Shown here: positions 52,231 to 64,000 of the stretch, in pieces
Layout of the letters: each line of letters begins with the position of its first letter
How positions within the stretch are numbered: the stretch's first letter is position 1
The notes under the pieces: model-generated
Told to the model about the DNA's origin: nothing
Databases searched by the model: none
What the model saw: the letters and a program-made list of their open reading frames with translations, nothing else
Program-made: the position numbers and the translations under genes
NCBI GenBank assembly: GCA_963513935.1
Contig: OY740772.1
Span: 14,540,098-14,604,097 of the forward strand
DNA: 64,000 nucleotides
Reading direction: 5' to 3'
Origin: Aphrophora alni
Lineage: Eukaryota > Arthropoda > Insecta > Hemiptera > Aphrophoridae

Positions 52231-55200
52231 CAATGATATGGGTATTAAAAGATGCAGAATTGAAAGGAGAATAAACCCTGAAAAAATCACTTTGATATCT
52301 CAAATGGTTTAAGAGTTATTGCAATTTATACGTTAATAAAAATACCAGATTTTAACATTTCCCGTTTCGCCACTTGCAATACCTTTTTAAATCGCCTGTA
52401 GCTCCATAACTATACATCGTAATGATATCAAAATTTACATGAGGAAAGAAGAAAGTTGAAATTTTACTGTGGTGTTTTCAATTCGAAAATATCTCTTATA
52501 GTTTCTGAGTAATTAACTCGTGAAAACAGCCAATTTTCCAACTTTGCAAAATGCTAAGGTACCCCCCTTGCAGTTTTTTTAGGCGAAAAAGTGAGTTTTT
52601 TATTTTTGAATGTTTCTATAGCTTAATAGAAGCAGAATTAAATTTGGAGTCGAGGGGTGCTAATGAAATTTCAAAATATTTATTATTTTTTCATTTTTAT
52701 CTATTTTTTTGTAAAAATTTGAACATTTAACAAAACCAATGATATGCACATCAATAGATGCAGAATTGAAAGGAGAGTAAACCCTGAAAAAGACACTTTA
52801 AAATCTCAAAGGGTTTACGAGTAATTGCAGTTTAAAAGTTTTTCAAAAAAGATCAAAATTGTTTTAAACCAATGATATGGGTATTAAAAGATGCAGAATT
52901 GAAAGGAGAATAAACCCTGAAAAAATCACTTTGATATCTCAAATGGTTTAAGAGTTATTGCAATTTATACGTTAATAAAAATACCAGATTTTAACATTTC
53001 CCGTTTCGCCACTTGCAATACCTTTTTAAATCGCCTGTAGCTCCATAACTATACATCGTAATGATATCAAAATTTACATGAGGAAAGAAGAAAGTTGAAA
53101 TTTTACTGTGGTGTTTTCAATTCGAAAATATCTCTTATAGTTTCTGAGTAATTAACTCGTGAAAACAGCCAATTTTCCAACTTTGCAAAATGCTAAGGTA
53201 CCCCCCTTGCAGTTTTTTTAGGCGAAAAAGTGAGTTTTTGATTTTTAAATGTTTCTATAGCTTAATAGAAGCAGAATTAAATTTGGAGTCGAGGGGTGCT
53301 AATGAAATTTCAAAATATTTATTATTTTTTCATTTTTATCTATTTTTTTGTAAAAATTTGAACATTTAACAAAACCAATGATATGCACATCAATAGATGC
53401 AGAATTGAAAGGAGAGTAAACCCTGAAAAAGACACTTTAAAATCTCAAAGGGTTTACGAGTAATTGCAGTTTAAAAGTTTTTCAAAAAAGATCAAAATTG
53501 TTTTAAACCAATGATATGGGTATTAAAAGATGCAGAATTGAAAGGAGAATAAACCCTGAAAAAATCACTTTGATATCTCAAATGGTTTAAGAGTTATTGC
53601 AATTTATACGTTAATAAAAATACCAGATTTTAACATTTCCCGTTTCGCCACTTGCAATACCTTTTTAAATCGCCTGTAGCTCCATAACTATACATCGTAA
53701 TGATATCAAAATTTACATGAGGAAAGAAGAAAGTTGAAATTTTACTGTGGTGTTTTCAATTCGAAAATATCTCTTATAGTTTCTGAGTAATTAACTCGTG
53801 AAAACAGCCAATTTTCCAACTTTGCAAAATGCTAAGGTACCCCCCTTGCAGTTTTTTTAGGCGAAAAAGTGAGTTTTTGATTTTTAAATGTTTCTATAGC
53901 TTAATAGAAGCAGAATTAAATTTGGAGTCGAGGGGTGCTAATGAAATTTCAAAATATTTAATATTTTTTCATTTTTATCTATTTTTTTGTAAAAATTTGA
54001 ACATTTAACAAAACCAATGATATGCACATCAATAGATGCAGAATTGAAAGGAAAGTAAACCCTGAAAAAGACACTTTAAAATCTCAAAGGGTTTACGAGT
54101 AATTGCAGTTTAAAAGTTTTTCAAAAAAGATCAAAATTGTTTTAAACCAATGATATGGGTATTAAAAGATGCAGAATTGAAAGGAGAATAAACCCTGAAA
54201 AAATCACTTTGATATCTCAAATGGTTTAAGAGTTATTGCAATTTATACGTTAATAAAAATACCAGATTTTAACATTTCCCGTTTCGCCACTTGCAATACC
54301 TTTTTAAATCGCCTGTAGCTCCATAACTATACATCGTAATGATATCAAAATTTACATGAGGAAAGAAGAAAGTTGAAATTTTACTGTGGTGTTTTCAATT
54401 TGAAAATATCTCTTATAGTTTCTGAGTAATTAACTCGTGAAAACAGCCAATTTTCCAACTTTGCAAAATGCTAAGGCCCCCTTGCAGTTTTTTTAGGCGT
54501 TAAAGTGAGTTTTTGATTTTTGAATGTTTCTATAGCTTAATAGAAGCAGAATTAAATTTGGAGTCGAGGGGTGCTAATGAAATTTCAAAATTTTTAATAT
54601 TTTTTTCATTTTTATCTATTTATTTGTAAAAATTTGAACGTTTAACAAAACCAATGATATGCACATCAATAGATGCAGAATTGAAAGGAGAGTAAACCCT
54701 GAAAAAGACACTTTAAAATCTCAAAGGGTTTACGAGTAATTGCAGTTTAAAAGTTTTTCAAAAAAGATCAAAATTGTTTTAAACCAATGATATGGGTATC
54801 ACAAGATGCAGAATTGAAAGGAGAATAAACCCTGAAAAAATCACTTTGATATCTCAAATGGTTTAAGAGTTATTGCAATTTATACGTTAATAAAAATACC
54901 AGATTTTAACATTTCCCGTTTCGCCACTTGCAATACCTTTTTAAATCGCCTGTAGCTCCATAACTATACATCGTAATGATATCAAAATTTACATGAGGAA
55001 AGAAGAAAGTTGAAATTTTACTGTGGTGTTTTCAATTTGAAAATATCTCTTATAGTTTCTGAGTAATTAACTCGTGAAAACAGCCAATTTTCCAACTTTG
55101 CAAAATGCTAAGGCCCCCTTGCAGTTTTTTTAGGCGTTAAAGTGAGTTTTTGATTTTTGAATGTTTCTATAGCTTAATAGAAGCAGAATTAAATTTGGAG

Positions 55201-58200
55201 TCGAGGGGTGCTAATGAAATTTCAAAATTTTTAATATTTTTTTCATTTTTATCTATTTATTTGTAAAAATTTGAACGTTTAACAAAACCAATGATATGCA
55301 CATCAATAGATGCAGAATTGAAAGGAGAGTAAACCCTGAAAAAGACACTTTAAAATCTCAAAGGGTTTACGAGTAATTGCAGTTTAAAAGTTTTTCAAAA
55401 AAGATCAAAATTGTTTTAAACCAATGATATGGGTATCACAAGATGCAGAATTGAAAGGAGAATAAACCCTGAAAAAATCACTTTGATATCTCAAATGGTT
55501 TAAGAGTTATTGCAATTTATACGTTAATAAAAATACCAGATTTTAACATTTCCCGTTTCGCCACTTGCAATACCTTTTTAAATCGCCTGTAGCTCCATAA
55601 CTATACATCGTAATGATATCAAAATTTACATGAGGAAAGAAGAAAGTTGAAATTTTACTGTGGTGTTTTCAATTCGAAAATATCTCTTATAGTTTCTGAG
55701 TAATTAGCTCGTGAAAACAGCAAATTTTCCAACTTTGCAAAATGCTAAGGTACCCCCCTTGCAGTTTTTTTAGGCGAAAAAGTGAGTTTTTGATTTTTGA
55801 ATGTTTCTATAGCTTAATAGAAGCAGAATTAAATTTGGAGTCGAGGGGTGCTAATGAAATTTCAAAATATTTAATATTTTTTCATTTTTATCTATTTTTT
55901 TGTAAAAATTTGAACATTTAACAAAACCAATGATATGCACATCAATAGATGCAGAATTGAAAGGAGAGTAAACCCTGAAAAAGACACTTTAAAATCTCAA
56001 AGGGTTTACGAGTAATTGCAGTTTAAAAGTTTTTCAAAAAAGATCAAAATTGTTTTAAACCAATGATATGGGTATTAAAAGATGCAGAATTGAAAGGAGA
56101 ATAAACCCTGAAAAAATCACTTTGATATCTCAAATGGTTTAAGAGTTATTGCAATTTATACGTTAATAAAAATACCAGATTTTAACATTTCCCGTTTCGC
56201 CACTTGCAATACCTTTTTAAATCGCCTGTAGCTCCATAACTATACATCGTAATGATATCAAAATTTACATGAGGAAAGAAGAAAGTTGAAATTTTACTGT
56301 GGTGTTTTCAATTCGAAAATATCTCTTATAGTTTCTGAGTAATTAACTCGTGAAAACAGCCAATTTTCCAACTTTGCAAAATGCTAAGGTACCCCCCTTG
56401 CAGTTTTTTTAGGCGAAAAAGTGAGTTTTTGATTTTTAAATGTTTCTATAGCTTAATAGAAGCAGAATTAAATTTGGAGTCGAGGGGTGCTAATGAAATT
56501 TCAAAATATTTATTATTTTTTCATTTTTATCTATTTTTTTGTAAAAATTTAAACATTTAACAAAACCAATGATATGCACATCAATAGATGCAGAATTGAA
56601 AGGAGAGTAAACCCTGAAAAAGACACTTTAAAATCTCAAAGGGTTTACGAGTAATTGCAGTTTAAAAGTTTTTCAAAAAAGATCAAAATTGTTTTAAACC
56701 AATGATATGGGTATTAAAAGATGCAGAATTGAAAGGAGAATAAACCCTGAAAAAATCACTTTGATATCTCAAATGGTTTAAGAGTTATTGCAATTTATAC
56801 GTTAATAAAAATACCAGATTTTAACATTTCCCGTTTCGCCACTTGCAATACCTTTTTAAATCGCCTGTAGCTCCATAACTATACATCGTAATGATATCAA
56901 AATTTACATGAGGAAAGAAGAAAGTTGAAATTTTACTGTGGTGTTTTCAATTTGAAAATATCTCTTATAGTTTCTGAGTAATTAACTCGTGAAAACAGCC
57001 AATTTTCCAACTTTGCAAAATGCTAAGGTACCCCCCTTGCAGTTTTTTTAGGCGAAAAAGTGAGTTTTTGATTTTTAAATGTTTCTATAGCTTAATAGAA
57101 GCAGAATTAAATTTGGAGTCGAGGGGTGCTAATGAAATTTCAAAATTTTTAATATTTTTTTCATTTTTATCTATTTATTTGTAAAAATTTGAACGTTTAA
57201 CAAAACCAATGATATGCACATCAATAGATGCAGAATTGAAAGGAGAGTAAACCCTGAAAAAGACACTTTAAAATCTCAAAGGGTTTACGAGTAATTGCAG
57301 TTTAAAAGTTTTTCAAAAAAGATCAAAATTGTTTTAAACCAATGATATGGGTATCACAAGATGCAGAATTGAAAGGAGAATAAACCCTGAAAAAATCACT
57401 TTGATATCTCAAATGGTTTAAGAGTTATTGCAATTTATACGTTAATAAAAATACCAGATTTTAACATTTCCCGTTTCGCCACTTGCAATACCTTTTTAAA
57501 TCGCCTGTAGCTCCATAACTATACATCGTAATGATATCAAAATTTACATGAGGAAAGAAGAAAGTTGAAATTTTACTGTGGTGTTTTCAATTCGAAAATA
57601 TCTCTTATAGTTTCTGAGTAATTAGCTCGTGAAAACAGCAAATTTTCCAACTTTGCAAAATGCTAAGGTACCCCCCTTGCAGTTTTTTTAGGCGTTAAAG
57701 TGAGTTTTTGATTTTTGAATGTTTCTATAGCTTAATAGAAGCAGAATTAAATTTGGAGTCGAGGGGTGCTAATGAAATTTCAAAATTTTTAATATTTTTT
57801 TCATTTTTATCTATTTATTTGTAAAAATTTGAACGTTTAACAAAACCAATGATATGCACATCAATAGATGCAGAATTGAAAGGAGAGTAAACCCTGAAAA
57901 AGACACTTTAAAATCTCAAAGGGTTTACGAGTAATTGCAGTTTAAAAGTTTTTCAAAAAAGATCAAAATTGTTTTAAACCAATGATATGGGTATCACAAG
58001 ATGCAGAATTGAAAGGAGAATAAACCCTGAAAAAATCACTTTGATATCTCAAATGGTTTAAGAGTTATTGCAATTTATACGTTAATAAAAATACCAGATT
58101 TTAACATTTCCCGTTTCGCCACTTGCAATACCTTTTTAAATCGCCTGTAGCTCCATAACTATACATCGTAATGATATCAAAATTTACATGAGGAAAGAAG

Positions 58201-61200
58201 AAAGTTGAAATTTTACTGTGGTGTTTTCAATTTGAAAATATCTCTTATAGTTTCTGAGTAATTAACTCGTGAAAACAGCCAATTTTCCAACTTTGCAAAA
58301 TGCTAAGGCCCCCTTGCAGTTTTTTTAGGCGTTAAAGTGAGTTTTTGATTTTTGAATGTTTCTATAGCTTAATAGAAGCAGAATTAAATTTGGAGTCGAG
58401 GGGTGCTAATGAAATTTCAAAATTTTTAATATTTTTTTCATTTTTATCTATTTATTTGTAAAAATTTGAACGTTTAACAAAACCAATGATATGCACATCA
58501 ATAGATGCAGAATTGAAAGGAGAGTAAACCCTGAAAAAGACACTTTAAAATCTCAAAGGGTTTACGAGTAATTGCAGTTTAAAAGTTTTTCAAAAAAGAT
58601 CAAAATTGTTTTAAACCAATGATATGGGTATTAAAAGATGCAGAATTGAAAGGAGAATAAACCCTGAAAAAATCACTTTGATATCTCAAATGGTTTAAGA
58701 GTTATTGCAATTTATACGTTAATAAAAATACCAGATTTTAACATTTCCCGTTTCGCCACTTGCAATACCTTTTTAAATCGCCTGTAGCTCCATAACTATA
58801 CATCGTAATGATATCAAAATTTACATGAGGAAAGAAGAAAGTTGAAATTTTACTGTGGTGTTTTCAATTCGAAAATATCTCTTATAGTTTCTGAGTAATT
58901 AACTCGTGAAAACAGCCAATTTTCCAACTTTGCAAAATGCTAAGGTACCCCCCTTGCAGTTTTTTTAGGCGAAAAAGTGAGTTTTTGATTTTTAAATGTT
59001 TCTATAGCTTAATAGAAGCAGAATTAAATTTGGAGTCGAGGGGTGCTAATGAAATTTCAAAATTTTTAATATTTTTTTCATTTTTATCTATTTATTTGTA
59101 AAAATTTGAACGTTTAACAAAACCAATGATATGCACATCAATAGATGCAGAATTGAAAGGAGAGTAAACCCTGAAAAAGACACTTTAAAATCTCAAAGGG
59201 TTTACGAGTAATTGCAGTTTAAAAGTTTTTCAAAAAAGATCAAAATTGTTTTAAACCAATGATATGGGTATCACAAGATGCAGAATTGAAAGGAGAATAA
59301 ACCCTGAAAAAATCACTTTGATATCTCAAATGGTTTAAGAGTTATTGCAATTTATACGTTAATAAAAATACCAGATTTTAACATTTCCCGTTTCGCCACT
59401 TGCAATACCTTTTTAAATCGCCTGTAGCTCCATAACTATACATCGTAATGATATCAAAATTTACATGAGGAAAGAAGAAAGTTGAAATTTTACTGTGGTG
59501 TTTTCAATTCGAAAATATCTCTTATAGTTTCTGAGTAATTAGCTCGTGAAAACAGCAAATTTTCCAACTTTGCAAAATGCTAAGGTACCCCCCTTGCAGT
59601 TTTTTTAGGCGAAAAAGTGAGTTTTTGATTTTTGAATGTTTCTATAGCTTAATAGAAGCAGAATTAAATTTGGAGTCGAGGGGTGCAAATGAAATTTCAA
59701 AATATTTAATATTTTTTCATTTTTATCTATTTTTTTGTAAAAATTTGAACATTTAACAAAACCAATGATATGCACATCAATAGATGCAGAATTGAAAGGA
59801 GAGTAAACCCTGAAAAAGACACTTTAAAATCTCAAAGGGTTTACGAGTAATTGCAGTTTAAAAGTTTTTCAAAAAAGATCAAAATTGTTTTAAACCAATG
59901 ATATGGGTATTAAAAGATGCAGAATTGAAAGGAGAATAAACCCTGAAAAAATCACTTTGATATCTCAAATGGTTTAAGAGTTATTGCAATTTATACGTTA
60001 ATAAAAATACCAGATTTTAACATTTCCCGTTTCGCCACTTGCAATACCTTTTTAAATCGCCTGTAGCTCCATAACTATACATCGTAATGATATCAAAATT
60101 TACATGAGGAAAGAAGAAAGTTGAAATTTTACTGTGGTGTTTTCAATTTGAAAATATCTCTTATAGTTTCTGAGTAATTAACTCGTGAAAACAGCCAATT
60201 TTCCAACTTTGCAAAATGCTAAGGCCCCCTTGCAGTTTTTTTAGGCGTTAAAGTGAGTTTTTGATTTTTGAATGTTTCTATAGCTTAATAGAAGCAGAAT
60301 TAAATTTGGAGTCGAGGGGTGCTAATGAAATTTCAAAATTTTTAATATTTTTTTCATTTTTATCTATTTATTTGTAAAAATTTGAACGTTTAACAAAACC
60401 AATGATATGCACATCAATAGATGCAGAATTGAAAGGAGAGTAAACCCTGAAAAAGACACTTTAAAATCTCAAAGGGTTTACGAGTAATTGCAGTTTAAAA
60501 GTTTTTCAAAAAAGATCAAAATTGTTTTAAACCAATGATATGGGTATCACAAGATGCAGAATTGAAAGGAGAATAAACCCTGAAAAAATCACTTTGATAT
60601 CTCAAATGGTTTAAGAGTTATTGCAATTTATACGTTAATAAAAATACCAGATTTTAACATTTCCCGTTTCGCCACTTGCAATACCTTTTTAAATCGCCTG
60701 TAAATCCATAACTATACATCGTAATGATATCAAAATTTACATGAGGAAAGAAGAAAGTTGAAATTTTACTGTGGTGTTTTCAATTCGAAAATATCTCTTA
60801 TAGTTTCTGAGTAATTAGCTCGTGAAAACAGCAAATTTTCCAACTTTGCAAAATGCTAAGGTACCCCCCTTGCAGTTTTTTTAGGCGAAAAAGTGAGTTT
60901 TTGATTTTTGAATGTTTCTATAGCTTAATAGAAGCAGAATTAAATTTGGAGTCGAGGGGTGCTAATGAAATTTCAAAATATTTAATATTTTTTCATTTTT
61001 ATCTATTTTTTTGTAAAAATTTGAACATTTAACAAAACCAATGATATGCACATCAATAGATGCAGAATTGAAAGGAGAGTAAACCCTGAAAAAGACACTT
61101 TAAAATCTCAAAGGGTTTACGAGTAATTGCAGTTTAAAAGTTTTTCAAAAAAGATCAAAATTGTTTTAAAACAATGATATGGGTATTAAAAGATGCAGAA

Positions 61201-64000
61201 TTGAAAGGAGAATAAACCCTGAAAAAATCACTTTGATATCTCAAATGGTTTAAGAGTTATTGCAATTTATACGTTAATAAAAATACCAGATTTTAACATT
61301 TCCCGTTTCGCCACTTGCAATACCTTTTTAAATCGCCTGTAGCTCCATAACTATACATCGTAATGATATCAAAATTTACATGAGGAAAGAAGAAAGTTGA
61401 AATTTTACTGTGGTGTTTTCAATTCGAAAATATCTCTTATAGTTTCTGAGTAATTAACTCGTGAAAACAGCCAATTTTCCAACTTTGCAAAATGCTAAGG
61501 TACCCCCCTTGCAGTTTTTTTAGGCGAAAAAGTGAGTTTTTGATTTTTAAATGTTTCTATAGCTTAATAGAAGCAGAATTAAATTTGGAGTCGAGGGGTG
61601 CTAATGAAATTTCAAAATATTTAATATTTTTTCATTTTTATCTATTTTTTTGTAAAAATTTGAACATTTAACAAAACCAATGATATGCACATCAATAGAT
61701 GCAGAATTGAAAGGAAAGTAAACCCTGAAAAAGACACTTTAAAATCTCAAAGGGTTTACGAGTAATTGCAGTTTAAAAGTTTTTCAAAAAAGATCAAAAT
61801 TGTTTTAAACCAATGATATGGGTATTAAAAGATGCAGAATTGAAAGGAGAATAAACCCTGAAAAAATCACTTTGATATCTCAAATGGTTTAAGAGTTATT
61901 GCAATTTATACGTTAATAAAAATACCAGATTTTAACATTTCCCGTTTCGCCACTTGCAATACCTTTTTAAATCGCCTGTAGCTCCATAACTATACATCGT
62001 AATGATATCAAAATTTACATGAGGAAAGAAGAAAGTTGAAATTTTACTGTGGTGTTTTCAATTTGAAAATATCTCTTATAGTTTCTGAGTAATTAACTCG
62101 TGAAAACAGCCAATTTTCCAACTTTGCAAAATGCTAAGGCCCCCTTGCAGTTTTTTTAGGCGTTAAAGTGAGTTTTTGATTTTTGAATGTTTCTATAGCT
62201 TAATAGAAGCAGAATTAAATTTGGAGTCGAGGGGTGCTAATGAAATTTCAAAATTTTTAATATTTTTTTCATTTTTATCTATTTATTTGTAAAAATTTGA
62301 ACGTTTAACAAAACCAATGATATGCACATCAATAGATGCAGAATTGAAAGGAGAGTAAACCCTGAAAAAGACACTTTAAAATCTCAAAGGGTTTACGAGT
62401 AATTGCAGTTTAAAAGTTTTTCAAAAAAGATCAAAATTGTTTTAAACCAATGATATGGGTATTAAAAGATGCAGAATTGAAAGGAGAATAAACCCTGAAA
62501 AAATCACTTTGATATCTCAAATGGTTTAAGAGTTATTGCAATTTATACGTTAATAAAAATACCAGATTTTAACATTTCCCGTTTCGCCACTTGCAATACC
62601 TTTTTAAATCGCCTGTAGCTCCATAACTATACATCGTAATGATATCAAAATTTACATGAGGAAAGAAGAAAGTTGAAATTTTACTGTGGTGTTTTCAATT
62701 CGAAAATATCTCTTATAGTTTCTGAGTAATTAACTCGTGAAAACAGCCAATTTTCCAACTTTGCAAAATGCTAAGGTCCCCCCTTGCAGTTTTTTTAGGC
62801 GAAAAAGTGAGTTTTTGATTTTTGAATGTTTCTATAGCTTAATAGAAGCAGAATTAAATTTGGAGTCGAGGGGTGCTAATGAAATTTCAAAATATTTAAT
62901 ATTTTTTCATTTTTATCTATTTTTTTGTAAAAATTTGAACATTTAACAAAACCAATGATATGCACATCAATAGATGCAGAATTGAAAGGAGAGTAAACCC
63001 TGAAAAAGACACTTTAAAATCTCAAAGGGTTTACGAGTAATTGCAGTTTAAAAGTTTTTCAAAAAAGATCAAAATTGTTTTAAACCAATGATATGGGTAT
63101 TAAAAGATGCAGAATTGAAAGGAGAATAAACCCTGAAAAAATCACTTTGATATCTCAAATGGTTTAAGAGTTATTGCAATTTATACGTTAATAAAAATAC
63201 CAGATTTTAACATTTCCCGTTTCGCCACTTGCAATACCTTTTTAAATCGCCTGTAGCTCCATAACTATACATCGTAATGATATCAAAATTTACATGAGGA
63301 AAGAAGAAAGTTGAAATTTTACTGTGGTGTTTTCAATTCGAAAATATCTCTTATAGTTTCTGAGTAATTAACTCGTGAAAACAGCCAATTTTCCAACTTT
63401 GCAAAATGCTAAGTTACCCCCCTTGCAGTTTTTTTAGGCGAAAAAGTGAGTTTTTGATTTTTGAATGTTTCTATAGCTTAATAGAAGCAGAATTAAATTT
63501 GGAGTCGAGGGGTGCTAATGAAATTTCAAAATATTTAATATTTTTTCATTTTTATCTATTTTTTTGTAAAAATTTGAACATTTAACAAAACCAATGATAT
63601 GCACATCAATAGATGCAGAATTGAAAGGAGAGTAAACCCTGAAAAAGACACTTTAAAATCTCAAAGGGTTTACGAGTAATTGCAGTTTAAAAGTTTTTCA
63701 AAAAAGATCAAAATTGTTTTAAACCAATGATATGGGTATTAAAAGATGCAGAATTGAAAGGAGAATAAACCCTGAAAAAATCACTTTGATATCTCAAATG
63801 GTTTAAGAGTTATTGCAATTTATACGTTAATAAAAATACCAGATTTTAACATTTCCCGTTTCGCCACTTGCAATACCTTTTTAAATCGCCTGTAGCTCCA
63901 TAACTATACATCGTAATGATATCAAAATTTACATGAGGAAAGAAGAAAGTTGAAATTTTACTGTGGTGTTTTCAATTTGAAAATATCTCTTATAGTTTCT

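Larger units (their letters stand above)
48618..64000 (+). repeat. Satellite array, about 639-bp unit, about 24 units
   Basis: The tandem array runs to the window edge and probably beyond. Using CAATGATATGGGTAT as phase mark, units start at 48661, 49301, 49941, 51087, 52231, 52870, 53509, 54148, 54785, 55422, 56061, 56700, 57340, 57980, 58617, 59257, 59896, 60533, 61172, 61811, 62448, 63086 and 63725. Steps are 637-640 bp, except two of about 1145 that each contain one full and one shortened unit. Copies are nearly identical. Each unit has two related segments: one starting CAATGATATGCACATC (for example 49168-49300, about 133 bp) and one starting CAATGATATGGGTATC. Both go on to GATGCAGAATTGAAAGGAGA. 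A 69-codon frame in some copies is not a gene. The composition is AT-rich. Confidence 0.97.

Noticed and set aside
50232..62946. Three near-identical 69-codon open frames (50232, 51376, 62737) that look like a conserved gene family
   Set aside because: They are the same stretch of the 639-bp satellite. Most copies lose the frame through C-run length changes, the start is GTG, and conservation is at DNA level throughout the unit, not only in this frame.
48618..64000. Array considered as a CRISPR-like or tandem-gene structure
   Set aside because: Units are 639 bp with no short spacer/repeat alternation and no coding capacity. The context is an animal genome, so it is a satellite.

Overview
The window is AT-rich eukaryotic DNA with long introns, GT-AG splicing and dense decayed transposons (piggyBac, mariner, PIF/Harbinger, pogo-like, non-LTR, Penelope-like). 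The one recognisable host gene encodes 6-phosphogluconate dehydrogenase, with the protein layout usual in insects. An insect is the best guess. Scattered CCTAA/TTAGG runs agree with an arthropod, but the order cannot be fixed from the sequence.

Layout. Positions 1-10085 are intergenic. I find no gene there, only an inverted-repeat MITE-like element (2106-2211), a tRNA-like SINE head (6823-6893) and a trace of a pogo-like transposase (7567-7740). Positions 10086-12841 hold a complete but dead piggyBac-type transposon, bounded by TTAA at both ends and interrupted by a small tRNA-related retroelement with a 12-bp target duplication. Positions 13619-47712 hold the Pgd gene: nine coding exons (1452 nt including stop, 483 aa) spread over 34 kb. 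Intron 1 alone is about 15.1 kb. Joining the exons gives one uninterrupted frame with every catalytic and cofactor motif expected.

The Pgd introns hold relics of a Harbinger transposase, three mariner-type transposases plus a weaker mariner-like fragment, an RTE-like LINE tail, four or five Jockey/R1-group LINE C-termini (one of them expanded into a 110-bp minisatellite), a Penelope-like element with an inverted partial copy of its own 3' end, and several short inverted-repeat elements sharing one terminal motif.

About 600 bp past the Pgd polyadenylation signal a satellite array begins and runs to the end of the window (48618-64000). Its unit is about 639 bp. Each unit contains two related segments of about 133 bp, and two shortened units look like products of recombination between those segments. 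The array contains no gene.

The only expected gene product is the pentose-phosphate-pathway enzyme. All transposon proteins seen here are broken. I found no convincing new biochemical system. The most unusual items are the satellite architecture beside a housekeeping gene, the degenerate hammerhead-like motifs in the Penelope element, the minisatellite grown from LINE coding sequence, and a near-perfect 40-bp hairpin in intron 4.
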